Shown: in pieces, positions 17,557 to 24,977 of the stretch
Layout: each line of letters begins with the position of its first letter
Numbering within the stretch: position 1 is the stretch's first letter
Assembly (NCBI GenBank): GCA_047602125.1
Contig: JASGIB010000001.1
Span: 1,550,001-1,614,000, forward strand
Direction of reading: 5' to 3'
Length of the DNA: 64,000 nucleotides
From: Pseudoluteimonas sp047602125
GTDB taxonomy: Bacteria > Pseudomonadota > Gammaproteobacteria > Xanthomonadales > Xanthomonadaceae
Notes under the pieces: model-generated
What the model saw: the letters and a program-made list of their open reading frames with translations, nothing else
Databases searched by the model: none
Told to the model about the DNA's origin: nothing
Program-made: the position numbers and the translations under genes

Positions 17557-18165
17557 ATGCAGTTGCGCAGCGACAGTTTCGGACACCGCGAGGCGATCCC
17601 CGCGGAGTTCGCGATGGGTACGCCAGAAGGCTTCGGCGGCAACCGCAATCCGCACCTCGCATGGGATGAAGTGCCCGTGGGAACGAAGTCCTTCGCGGTG
17701 CTGTGCATCGACACCGACGCGCCCACCGATGGCGCGCTGGTCGCCGACGCGTCCACGCCGATCCCGGTCGAACATCCCCGTGGCGATTTCGTGCATTGGG
17801 TGGTGGCGAACATCCCGGCCGACGTGCGCGAAATCGCTGCGGGCGGTTGCAGCGATGGCGTCACGAAGCGCGGGAAATCCGCGGGCCGCGATGCCGGCGG
17901 TGTGCGCGGGCTCAACGATTACACCGGCTGGTTCGCCGGCGATGCGGAGATGGGCGGCGAGTATTTCGGTTACGACGGTCCGTACCCGCCGGCGCACGAC
18001 CTGCGCACGCACCGGTATTTCTTCCGCCTGTTCGCGCTGGATGTTGCCAAGCTGGAATTGCCGGCGCAGTTCACTGCCGCGGATGTGTTCCGTGCCATGC
18101 ATGGGCATATGCTGGGCGAGGCTTCGATGTACGGGACGTATTCTCTGAACGAGGCGGGGCGATAA
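17557..18165 (+). CDS. YbhB/YbcL family Raf kinase inhibitor-like (PEBP) protein
   Basis: A 202-residue protein of the phosphatidylethanolamine-binding superfamily. The ligand-site segments are visible: NPHLAWDEVPVGTKSFAVL, the CIDTDAPT stretch, DFVHWVVANIP and YDGPYPPAHDLRTHRYFF (as GPYPPAHDLRTHRYFF). There is no signal peptide, so it is cytoplasmic like YbhB. The bacterial proteins have no firm function. It follows the TPR gene by 18 bp and may be co-transcribed. Confidence 0.93.
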   Translation: MQLRSDSFGHREAIPAEFAMGTPEGFGGNRNPHLAWDEVPVGTKSFAVLCIDTDAPTDGALVADASTPIPVEHPRGDFVHWVVANIPADVREIAAGGCSDGVTKRGKSAGRDAGGVRGLNDYTGWFAGDAEMGGEYFGYDGPYPPAHDLRTHRYFFRLFALDVAKLELPAQFTAADVFRAMHGHMLGEASMYGTYSLNEAGR

Positions 18166-18245
18166 AGGGTCTGCAGCAGCAGAATCGTCGAAAAAAGAGT
18201 TTCCTCGCTATGGAACCAGCAATTTGTCTATACGGAACCGTTTAG

Positions 18246-18635
18246 ATGATCAAGAATCTTGTAATCGCAATCCAGTTTTGCATTATCGTCTTCGGGCTTC
18301 TATTCGGATGGAATTGGGCGCGGCTCTACCAGCACCGAACGGAGCAACTTTTTTTCGTGAATCATCTTCGCATCATGGCAGACGATATTCGTCTGCTCAC
18401 GACACTGAAGAATCGGATCGATTCCGGCAATATCGATCAGGCCAAGGTAAAAATCTCAACGACTGTTAATGGAATCGTTGAGGAAATGGAAGAACATATT
18501 GATCAAAGAGTCGACCCGAACATGGCGGATACGTTCGCCACGGCGAGGGAGGCTGGTGTCGGCCTGGACGAGATTGGAATTCATCGCGTATCCGCTGCAA
18601 TAGATCGCCGCGTCAAGGATCACAGGGCACATTAA
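18246..18635 (+). CDS. Low-GC orphan gene, small membrane-anchored protein
   Basis: A 129-residue protein with an N-terminal membrane anchor (residues 4-22, LVIAIQFCIIVFGLLFGWN) and a helical cytoplasmic or periplasmic tail with no known domain. The base composition is close to half A+T, in sharp contrast with its neighbours, and codons such as AAT, GAA, ATA and TTT, which are rare here, are common. The preceding 80 bp are also AT-rich. Two palindromes follow the stop codon. This looks like a recently acquired gene. Its coding status rests on an intact frame and a sensible membrane segment only. Confidence 0.6.
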   Translation: MIKNLVIAIQFCIIVFGLLFGWNWARLYQHRTEQLFFVNHLRIMADDIRLLTTLKNRIDSGNIDQAKVKISTTVNGIVEEMEEHIDQRVDPNMADTFATAREAGVGLDEIGIHRVSAAIDRRVKDHRAH

Positions 18636-18642
18636 GCGCAGC

Positions 18643-18704
18643 GCAATGCGCCGCATTGCTTCCGGTTCGACCATTCGGCGCATTACGCCTTCGGCTAATG
18701 CGCC
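18643..18704. repeat. Two palindromic elements after the low-GC gene (REP-like)
   Basis: The first, at 18643-18659, is an 8-1-8 inverted repeat, GCAATGCG-C-CGCATTGC. The second, at 18677-18704, pairs GGCGCATTA with TAATGCGCC around an inner GCC-TTC-GGC hairpin, with one bulged C. Both share the core AATGCG/CGCATT. Such hairpins are dispersed in many gammaproteobacterial genomes as REP-like sequences and could also act as an mRNA 3' structure. There is no T-tract. Copy number elsewhere in the genome cannot be judged from this window. Confidence 0.6.
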
Positions 18705-18719
18705 CTGCGGGCTATCGGT

Positions 18720-19547
18720 TCATTTCCCCGACGCATCGGACTCGACCACCATGTCGAGCACATAGGCGTGGCTTGAACCATCCGCCGGTGGGTTCTTGAT
18801 CGTGTAGCGATCCACGCGCAACACGTTGCGAACGCCGTCTTCGTGCGTGTAACCCTCGATGTCGTCGTAGAAGTTCTCGAACGCTCCCGGCGTACCGACC
18901 TTCAGGCCCTTGTCGTCGTACTTCACCTCGCGCACCTGTAGGCATTGCTTGTCCGGGATCAGCGGGTGGCTGCAGGGCTTGGTCTGCGCCGCGACTTCCA
19001 GGAACACGCGTTCGCCCGGGCCGCCGTAGCGGGTTTGCGCGGTCGGTTCGCCGGCGAACACCAGGGTGTAGCCGGTCGCGGTGGCGAGCGTGAGCGTTGG
19101 CGTGTCGTTGGCCAGGAGCGTGAGCTTCGACGCGCCTTCGAGCCGCTTGCCGATCTCGCTGTCCAGCGCCATCAGCTTCGGGTCCGTGCAGGCCATCATG
19201 GTCGACACCATGCGCGCGACGGTCAGCGATTCGCCTTCGAGCGAATAGCCGCCGCCCATGCGGTTGCAGGCGTTGGCGACGCCGATGCGTCCGTCGGCGA
19301 AGTCGAGTTGCAACGGTTTGTCTTCGCGCGCGAACAGTGCGTCGATGCGCTTGCCGTCCGCGTCGGTCGCGTCCTGCAGGCGCCAGTGGTAGCGGCCGAG
19401 TTCGGCGTTCGCGTCGCTCGCGGCCGGTGCCGCCGTGGAAGCGGGCGTCGTGGCCGTTGTCGCTGGCGTCGTCGCCGTGTCGGAACCCTTCTCCGGGCAA
19501 CCGGCGAGCAGGGGCAGCAGGATGAATGCGGGCAGCAGTCGTTTCAT
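18720..19547 (-). CDS. META and DUF4377 domain lipoprotein
   Basis: A 275-residue lipoprotein: MKRLLPAFILLPLLAGC, then a Thr/Ala-rich linker, then a META (HslJ-like) domain near residues 50-150 (YHWRLQDA, ANACNRMGGGYSLEGESL, TMMACTDPKLMALD). A C-terminal DUF4377 domain follows near residues 185-270 (PLIPDKQCLQVREVKYDDKG, quoted at 20). META proteins include HslJ, linked to stress and novobiocin tolerance; DUF4377 has no known function. GGAGG lies 8 bases before the ATG. It may follow uppP in a transcript, since uppP ends 62 bp upstream on the same strand. Confidence 0.88.
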   Translation of the reverse strand: MKRLLPAFILLPLLAGCPEKGSDTATTPATTATTPASTAAPAASDANAELGRYHWRLQDATDADGKRIDALFAREDKPLQLDFADGRIGVANACNRMGGGYSLEGESLTVARMVSTMMACTDPKLMALDSEIGKRLEGASKLTLLANDTPTLTLATATGYTLVFAGEPTAQTRYGGPGERVFLEVAAQTKPCSHPLIPDKQCLQVREVKYDDKGLKVGTPGAFENFYDDIEGYTHEDGVRNVLRVDRYTIKNPPADGSSHAYVLDMVVESDASGK

Positions 19548-19609
19548 CGCGAATTCCTCCCCGGGAATGGCCCATGCAAACGCCGCAAGCGTTTGCAAAA
19601 GGTGAAGCG

Positions 19610-20464
19610 TCAGGCCGTTGCCGGCAGCCACAGCAGCAACGCCGCGCCGAGCAGCAGGCGATAGACCGCGAACGCGGTGAAGCGGTGGCTCTGGATGTAG
19701 CGCAGCAGCCATTTCACCGCGACGAACGCGGTGATCGTCGACACGACGAACGCAACCGCGAGCGCGCTCCAGTTTTCCTGGCCGATGCCGCCGCTCTTCG
19801 CCAGCTTCAGCAGTTCGTAGCCGGTGGCGGCGAACATGGTCGGGATGCCGACCAGGAACGCGAATTCCGTCGCGGCGGCGCGACTGGTCGTGCCGGCGAG
19901 CAGGGCGACGAAGATCGTCGCCGCGCTGCGCGAGGTGCCGGGGAACACGCCGGCGACGATCTGGGCGATGCCGACGAGGACCGCGGTCGTCCACGACACG
20001 GCGGTGCGTTCGCCTTCGCGCGCCGCGCGCTTGGCCGCCAGTTGTTCGGCGACCAGCATCCATACCGCGCCGATCACCAGCGCCCAGGCGACCGGACGCA
20101 CGGTTTCCGGCAATTCCCAGCCCAGCTTCTTCACCAGCAGGCCGCCCGCGGCGGTCACCGCGAAGGAGAGCAGCAGCTTCAGCGCGTAGCTGCGTGCCTG
20201 TGCCGGGCCGAGCGCGATGCCGGCGGGGTCGTGCGAAGCCGGCGAACGCCGGCCCAGGAAACCGAGCACCAGATCCCAGAGGCGCCGGCGATAGATTGCG
20301 ACCACGGCGAGGATCGCGCCGGCCTGGATGGCGATGTTGAACAGTTCGCTGCGCGCGCCCAGCCAGTGTTCGGCGATGAGCAGGTGGCCGGTGCTGGAAA
20401 CCGGCAGGAATTCGGTGATGCCTTCGATGAGGCCGAGCAGCAGCGCGGAAACGAGGTCGGACAT
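19610..20464 (-). CDS. uppP: Undecaprenyl-diphosphatase UppP (BacA)
   Basis: A 284-residue polytopic membrane protein. The two conserved regions of BacA/UppP are present: LIEGITEFLPVSSTGHLLIA near the N-terminus and GVFPGTSRSAATIF in the middle, which form the dimetal-free phosphatase site. It recycles undecaprenyl diphosphate to the monophosphate carrier for peptidoglycan and O-antigen synthesis. The ATG at 20464 is chosen because it starts directly with the first membrane helix. The gene is divergent from glnA, and the nitrogen-regulated promoter lies between them. Confidence 0.96.
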   Translation of the reverse strand: MSDLVSALLLGLIEGITEFLPVSSTGHLLIAEHWLGARSELFNIAIQAGAILAVVAIYRRRLWDLVLGFLGRRSPASHDPAGIALGPAQARSYALKLLLSFAVTAAGGLLVKKLGWELPETVRPVAWALVIGAVWMLVAEQLAAKRAAREGERTAVSWTTAVLVGIAQIVAGVFPGTSRSAATIFVALLAGTTSRAAATEFAFLVGIPTMFAATGYELLKLAKSGGIGQENWSALAVAFVVSTITAFVAVKWLLRYIQSHRFTAFAVYRLLLGAALLLWLPATA

Positions 20465-20522
20465 GGGCGGAACCCGCAGCGACGGCAGCCCGGGAGCATA
20501 GCCCAAGGCGAGCCGTTCGACG

Positions 20523-20565
20523 GATTTGGTGCAAATGCCGAGCGGATGTCCCCGATTTGGTGCAA
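20523..20565 (+). promoter_or_regulatory. Direct repeat GATTTGGTGCAA x2, candidate NtrC enhancer sites
   Basis: GATTTGGTGCAA occurs at 20523-20534 and again at 20554-20565, exactly 31 bp apart, about three helical turns. Each contains TTGGTGCA, the right half of the perfect NtrC box found before ntrB. The left halves are poorly conserved. The sites lie about 125 and 90 bp before the predicted glnA transcription start, the arrangement known for the E. coli glnA enhancer. The similarity is seen; NtrC binding is inferred. Confidence 0.65.
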
Positions 20566-20625
20566 TTCTCTGCGAAAAACAATCAGGAATCCAGATGAAT
20601 CAATCGCTTGCGCATTGCTTTCGAC

Positions 20626-20641
20626 TGGCACGGCGCTTGCA
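20626..20641 (+). promoter_or_regulatory. Sigma-54 promoter of glnA
   Basis: TGGCAC-N5-TTGCA at 20626-20641 matches the -24/-12 consensus of RpoN promoters, with the invariant GG (20627-20628) and GC (20639-20640) at the right spacing. Transcription should begin near 20652, giving a leader of about 26 bases before the glnA ATG, with GAGG at 20668-20671 as ribosome-binding site. Together with the upstream repeats and the linked ntrBC genes, this indicates nitrogen-limited induction. Confidence 0.88.
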
Positions 20642-20677
20642 TTGCCCGTGGCATCCCATCATCCGCCGAGGCCGCCC

Positions 20678-22087
20678 ATGTCGCTGGAGAACATCGAGAA
20701 ACTGATCAAGGACCACAGGGTCGAATTCGTCGACCTGCGCTTCGCCGACATGCGTGGCGTACAGCACCACGTCACCTTCCCCAAGTCGATCGTCGACGCC
20801 GCGCTGTTCGAGGACGGCAAGATGTTCGACGGTTCCTCGATCAGCGGCTGGAAGGGCATCAACGAATCGGACATGGTGCTGCTGCCCGATCCGGACACCG
20901 CGTTCCTCGATCCGTTCACCGCCGATCCGACGCTGGTGCTGACCTGCGACATCCTCGACCCGGCGACGATGCAGGCCTACTCGCGCGATCCGCGCGGCGT
21001 GGCCAAGCGCGCCGAAGCTTTCCTCAAGGCCAGCGGCGTCGCCGACCAGGCGTTCTTCGGCCCCGAGCCGGAATTCTTCATCTTCGACAGCGTGCGTTTC
21101 GCGAACGAGATGGGCCACACCTTCTTCCACGTCGATTCCGAGGAAGCGCACTGGAATTCCGGCCGCGAGTACGACGGCGGCAACACCGGCTACCGGCCGA
21201 TGGTGAAGGGCGGCTACTTCCCGGTCGCGCCGCTGGATTCGCTGCACGACCTGCGCGCGGAAATGTGCAAGACGCTGGAACAGGTCGGCATCGAGGTCGA
21301 GGTGCACCACCACGAGGTGGCGAACGCCGGCCAGTGCGAAATCGGCACCAGGTTCAACTCGCTGGTGCAGAAGGCCGACGAACTGCTGACGATGAAGTAC
21401 GTCATCAAGAACGTCGCGTTCCGCAACGGCAAGACCGCGACCTTCATGCCCAAGCCGATCGTCGGCGACAACGGCAGCGGCATGCACGTGCACCAGAGCC
21501 TGGCCAAGGGCGGCGCCAACCTGTTCTCCGGCGACGGCTACGGCGGCCTGTCGCAGCTGGCGCTGTGGTACATCGGCGGCATCTTCAAGCACGCGCGCGC
21601 GATCAACGCATTCGCCAACTCCACCACCAATTCGTACAAGCGCCTGGTGCCGGGCTTCGAGGCGCCGGTGATGCTGGCCTATTCCGCGCGCAACCGTTCG
21701 GCGTCGTGCCGCATTCCCTACGTCGCCAACCCGAAGGCGCGCCGCATCGAGATCCGCTTCCCCGACCCGATGCAGTCCGGCTACCTCACCTTCGCCGCGC
21801 TGATGATGGCCGGCCTCGACGGCATCAAGCACCAGGTCGACCCGGGCGCGCCCAGCGACAAGGACCTGTACGACCTGCCGCCGGAGGAGGAGAAGAACAT
21901 CCCGACCGTGTGCCATTCGCTGGACCAGGCGCTGGAAGCGCTGGACAAGGACCGCGAATTCCTCAAGGCCGGCGGCGTGTTCACCGACGACTTCATCGAC
22001 GGCTACATCGCGCTGAAGATGAAGGAAGTCACCGCGTTCCGCGCGGCGACCCATCCCCTGGAATACCAGATGTACTACACGATCTGA
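20678..22087 (+). CDS. glnA: Glutamine synthetase, type I
   Basis: A 469-residue GSI-beta enzyme that joins ammonia to glutamate using ATP. Signatures seen: KMFDGSSISGWKGI, FFGPEPEFFIFD, the metal-binding NGSGMHVHQSL, the KRLVPGFEAPV loop and NRSASCRIP. The adenylylation site Tyr398 lies in KDLYDLPPEE, so activity should be controlled by GlnE. The ATG at 20678 has GAGG six bases upstream and gives the standard N-terminus MSLENIEKLIKD. It is followed by a strong hairpin. It begins the nitrogen block glnA-GNAT-amtB-ntrBC. Confidence 0.98.
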   Translation: MSLENIEKLIKDHRVEFVDLRFADMRGVQHHVTFPKSIVDAALFEDGKMFDGSSISGWKGINESDMVLLPDPDTAFLDPFTADPTLVLTCDILDPATMQAYSRDPRGVAKRAEAFLKASGVADQAFFGPEPEFFIFDSVRFANEMGHTFFHVDSEEAHWNSGREYDGGNTGYRPMVKGGYFPVAPLDSLHDLRAEMCKTLEQVGIEVEVHHHEVANAGQCEIGTRFNSLVQKADELLTMKYVIKNVAFRNGKTATFMPKPIVGDNGSGMHVHQSLAKGGANLFSGDGYGGLSQLALWYIGGIFKHARAINAFANSTTNSYKRLVPGFEAPVMLAYSARNRSASCRIPYVANPKARRIEIRFPDPMQSGYLTFAALMMAGLDGIKHQVDPGAPSDKDLYDLPPEEEKNIPTVCHSLDQALEALDKDREFLKAGGVFTDDFIDGYIALKMKEVTAFRAATHPLEYQMYYTI

Positions 22088-22093
22088 CCAAGC

Positions 22094-22122
22094 GGCGAAC
22101 CCCGCCACGCGCGGGGTTCGCC
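22094..22122 (+). terminator. Strong hairpin after glnA
   Basis: GGCGAACCCCGC at 22094-22105 pairs perfectly with GCGGGGTTCGCC at 22111-22122 around a five-base loop. There is no following T-tract, so it may attenuate read-through or protect the glnA 3' end rather than be a full intrinsic terminator. It begins 6 bp after the stop codon. Confidence 0.65.
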
Positions 22123-22136
22123 CACCCCGGAGGCGC

Positions 22137-22643
22137 ATGCCCGAGTTCGCGATCCGCGACGCCACCCACGAAGACGCGGCCGCGATCGCCGCGATCTACA
22201 ACGTGCACGTGCGCGGCGGCATCGCCACCTTCGAACTCGAGGAAGTCGTTGCCGCGGAGATGGCGCGTCGGGTCGTCGATGCGCAATCGCGCGGACTGCC
22301 GTGGCTGGTGGCGGACGCGGCCGGCGCGGTGCTCGGCTACGCCTGTGCCGGGCCGTGGAAACCGCGCGCGGCCTATGCGCGCACCGTGGAAACCTCGATC
22401 TACCTCGACGAACCGTCGCGCGGGCAGGGCCTGGGCAAGCGCCTGTACGCGGCGTTGATCGAACGCCTGCGCGCGGCCGGCATGCACGTCGCCATCGCCG
22501 GTGCGTCGCTGCCGAACCCGGCGAGCGCGGCGTTGCACGAGGCGCTGGGTTTCGATTTCGTCGGCCGCTTCCGCGAGACCGGGTTCAAGTTCGGGCGCTG
22601 GATCGACGTCGGTTACTGGCAATTGCGACTGGAGGCGGGATGA
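22137..22643 (+). CDS. GNAT N-acetyltransferase (phosphinothricin acetyltransferase-like)
   Basis: A 168-residue GNAT protein. IRDATHEDAAAIAAIYN and VETSIYLDEPSRGQGLGKRL, with the acetyl-CoA loop RGQGLG, and GFDFVGRFRETGFKFGRW (as FVGRFRETGFKFGRWIDVGY) are typical of the PAT/Bar/YncA subfamily. These acetylate phosphinothricin, methionine sulfone or related glutamate analogues, which are inhibitors of glutamine synthetase. Its position directly after glnA and overlapping amtB (ATGA at 22640) makes a role in protecting nitrogen assimilation plausible. Confidence 0.9.
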   Translation: MPEFAIRDATHEDAAAIAAIYNVHVRGGIATFELEEVVAAEMARRVVDAQSRGLPWLVADAAGAVLGYACAGPWKPRAAYARTVETSIYLDEPSRGQGLGKRLYAALIERLRAAGMHVAIAGASLPNPASAALHEALGFDFVGRFRETGFKFGRWIDVGYWQLRLEAG

Positions 22644-23887
22644 ACCACGAAGTGCTACGGGTCGCGGCGGGCGACGTTGCGTGGATGCTGGTGTCGACGG
22701 CGCTGGTGCTGTTGATGATCGTGCCCGGGCTGGCGCTGTTCTACGGCGGCCTGGTGCGTTCCAAGAACATCCTGTCGATGCTCACCCAGGTGCTGGTCGT
22801 CGCCTGCCTGGCGCTGGTGCTGTGGGTCGCGTTCGGCTATTCGCTCGCGTTCGATGGCGGCAATGCCGTCGTCGGCGGCCTCGGCAAGCTGTTCCTGCGC
22901 GGCGTCGGCGTGGACAGCGTGGTGCCGACGTTCAGCGCCGGCAGCGGCTTGCCGGAAATGCTCTACATCGCGTTCCAGGGCGCGTTCGCCGCGATCAGTT
23001 GCGCGTTGGTGGTCGGTGCGATCGCCGAGCGCGCCAGGTTCCGCGCGGTGCTCGCGTTCGCCGCCGCGTGGTTCGCGCTCGCCTACCTGCCGCTGGCGCA
23101 CATGGTGTGGGCGTCGGACGGCTTCCTGTTCAAGCTCGGCGCGCTCGATTTCGCCGGCGGCACCGTGGTCCACATCAACGCCGGCGTCGCCGGGCTGGTC
23201 GGTGCGTACATGCTCGGCCCGCGCATCGGCTTCGGGCGCGAACGGTTGTCGCCGCACAGCCTGCCGCTGACCTTCACCGGCGCCGCGCTGCTGTGGGTCG
23301 GCTGGTTCGGCTTCAACGCCGGTTCCGCGCTGCAGGCCAACGCCACCGCGGTGCTCGCCTTCCTCAACACCCTGCTCGCGGCCGCGGCCGCGGTGCTGGC
23401 GTGGTGCGCGCTGGAAGCCGCGTTGCGCGGTCGCGCGTCGATGCTCGGCGCGGTGTCGGGCGCGGTCGCGGGACTGGTGGCGATCACGCCCGCCTGCGGC
23501 ACCGTCGGCGTCGGCGGCGCGATGGCGATCGGCGCGCTCGGCGGCGGCGCGGGATTCTGGGGCGTCAATGCGCTCAAGCGCCTGCTGCGCGCGGACGATT
23601 CGCTCGACGTGTTCGGCATCCACGGCGTGTGCGGCATCGTCGGCGCGGTGCTGACCGGCGTGTTCAGCGCGCCCGCGCTCGGCGGCACCGGCGCGGCGGA
23701 CTACGCGTTGCTGCACCAGTGCGGCGTGCAACTGCTCGGCGTGGTGGTGACCATCGCCTGGTCGGGCATCGCCTCGCTGCTGGCCTTCGCGTTCGCGCGC
23801 CTGGTCGCGGGCCTGCGCGTGGACCACGACGCCGAACGCGAGGGACTCGACATCAGCAGCCACGGCGAATCCGCCTACGAGCTCTGA
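22640..23887 (+). CDS. amtB: Ammonium transporter AmtB
   Basis: A 415-residue channel protein with eleven predicted membrane helices. PGLALFYGGLVRSKNILSM, AERARF, and the pore twin His in GGTVVHINAG and FGIHGVCGIVG are present, as is the C-terminal REGLDISSHGESAYEL tail that PII proteins bind. The ATG overlaps the GNAT stop codon and has GGAGG five bases upstream. There is no signal peptide. The usual partner gene glnK is not adjacent in this window, so PII control must come from elsewhere. Confidence 0.97.
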   Translation: MNHEVLRVAAGDVAWMLVSTALVLLMIVPGLALFYGGLVRSKNILSMLTQVLVVACLALVLWVAFGYSLAFDGGNAVVGGLGKLFLRGVGVDSVVPTFSAGSGLPEMLYIAFQGAFAAISCALVVGAIAERARFRAVLAFAAAWFALAYLPLAHMVWASDGFLFKLGALDFAGGTVVHINAGVAGLVGAYMLGPRIGFGRERLSPHSLPLTFTGAALLWVGWFGFNAGSALQANATAVLAFLNTLLAAAAAVLAWCALEAALRGRASMLGAVSGAVAGLVAITPACGTVGVGGAMAIGALGGGAGFWGVNALKRLLRADDSLDVFGIHGVCGIVGAVLTGVFSAPALGGTGAADYALLHQCGVQLLGVVVTIAWSGIASLLAFAFARLVAGLRVDHDAEREGLDISSHGESAYEL

Positions 23888-23910
23888 GCCGGTCGCACCG
23901 ATGCCGGCCT

Positions 23911-23927
23911 TGCACTACATTGGTGCA
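23911..23927 (+). promoter_or_regulatory. Near-perfect NtrC box abutting the ntrB start
   Basis: TGCACTACATTGGTGCA matches the E. coli NtrC consensus arms TGCAC and GGTGCA, and it is very close to one of the known glnA enhancer sites. It ends one base before the ATG of ntrB. At this position it probably represses the ntrBC promoter, as NtrC does at glnL in enteric bacteria. It shares TTGGTGCA with both repeats upstream of glnA. Confidence 0.8.
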
Positions 23928-24977
23928 ATGTCCATGGACACCGCTCCCGCCCTCGACCAGTTGGCCACGCCCGTGCTCTGGCTGCACGCGGACGGCCGCA
24001 TCGCCGGGGCCAACCCGGCCTGCGCGCGCTGGCTCGGGGTGAGCCTGCGGCGCCTGCCGGGCCTGCCGATCGCGGCGCTGGAAGCCGAGGGCGAGTCGCT
24101 GGCGCGGCTGCTGGCCGAAACCCCGGGCCGCGAGTTCGCGCGCCTGCGCCGGCTGCCGATGGCCTTCCCCGGACCCGGGGCCGGAAGCCCGCGCTTCGCC
24201 GACGTGCTGCTGTCGCGGCGCGAAGGCGGCTGGTGGCTGGAAGCGCAACCGGTGGAGGAATTCCCCGGCGAGGATCCGGCGGTGGCGTTGCCCTCGGCGC
24301 TGTCGGCGGCGCTGAAGGGCCTCGCCCACGAGTTGCGCAATCCGCTGGCCGGGCTGAAGGGCGCGGCGCAGCTGCTGGCGCGGCGCACGCGCGACGATGC
24401 GACATCGCGCGAGTTGACCGGCCTGATCGAGGCCGAGGTCGAACGCCTCGCGGCCCTGCTCGACCACCTGCTGTCGCCGGCGCCGGCGCGGCCGTTCGAA
24501 TCGCTGAACATCCATGTGGTGCTGGAACGGGTGCTTCGCCTCGCGGAGAACGACGCCGGCTGGGCGGTGAAACTGCTGCGCGACTACGACCCGAGCCTGC
24601 CCGAACTCGATGGCGACGCGGACCGGCTCACGCAGGCGACATGGAACCTGGTGCGCAACGCGATCGAGGCCGGCGCCGCCAGCGTCACGTTGCGGACCCG
24701 TGCCGAACACGGCGTGCGCATCGGCGACGCCACGCCGGCGACGGTGTTGCGGCTGGAGATCGTCGACGACGGCCGCGGCGTGCCCGAGGACCTGGCCGAA
24801 CGCCTGTTCCTGCCGCTGGTTTCGGGCCGCGCCGAAGGCAGCGGTCTCGGCCTCGCGCTGGCGCAGCAGGTCGCGCGCGAGCACCGCGGTTCGCTCGCGT
24901 ACCGTTCGCGCCCGGGGCATACCGTGTTCACGCTGTTGTTGCCGTTGAACGTCGCGACGGAGGCGAACGATGGCTGA
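23928..24977 (+). CDS. ntrB: Nitrogen regulation sensor kinase NtrB
   Basis: A 349-residue cytoplasmic histidine kinase, controlled by PII proteins, that phosphorylates or dephosphorylates NtrC. A PAS domain fills the first 110 residues (VLWLHADGRIAGANPACARW). The H-box is LAHELRNPLAGLKG and the ATPase motifs are NLVRNAIEAGA, DDGRGVP and GSGLGLALA. The start at 23928 is preferred; an ATG at 23901 would place the NtrC box inside the coding region. No clear Shine-Dalgarno is visible at either site. It overlaps ntrC by 8 bp. Confidence 0.95.
   Translation: MSMDTAPALDQLATPVLWLHADGRIAGANPACARWLGVSLRRLPGLPIAALEAEGESLARLLAETPGREFARLRRLPMAFPGPGAGSPRFADVLLSRREGGWWLEAQPVEEFPGEDPAVALPSALSAALKGLAHELRNPLAGLKGAAQLLARRTRDDATSRELTGLIEAEVERLAALLDHLLSPAPARPFESLNIHVVLERVLRLAENDAGWAVKLLRDYDPSLPELDGDADRLTQATWNLVRNAIEAGAASVTLRTRAEHGVRIGDATPATVLRLEIVDDGRGVPEDLAERLFLPLVSGRAEGSGLGLALAQQVAREHRGSLAYRSRPGHTVFTLLLPLNVATEANDG

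Noticed and set aside
18636..18719. Palindromes considered as an integron attC site
   Set aside because: No integrase is present, and I do not find the paired RYYYAAC/GTTRRRY core sites at the right spacing, so a REP-like repeat is the simpler call.
23901..23927. Earlier ATG at 23901 as ntrB start
   Set aside because: It would place the NtrC box inside the coding region and add nine residues (MPALHYIGA) not usual in NtrB. The later ATG at 23928 gives the expected N-terminus.
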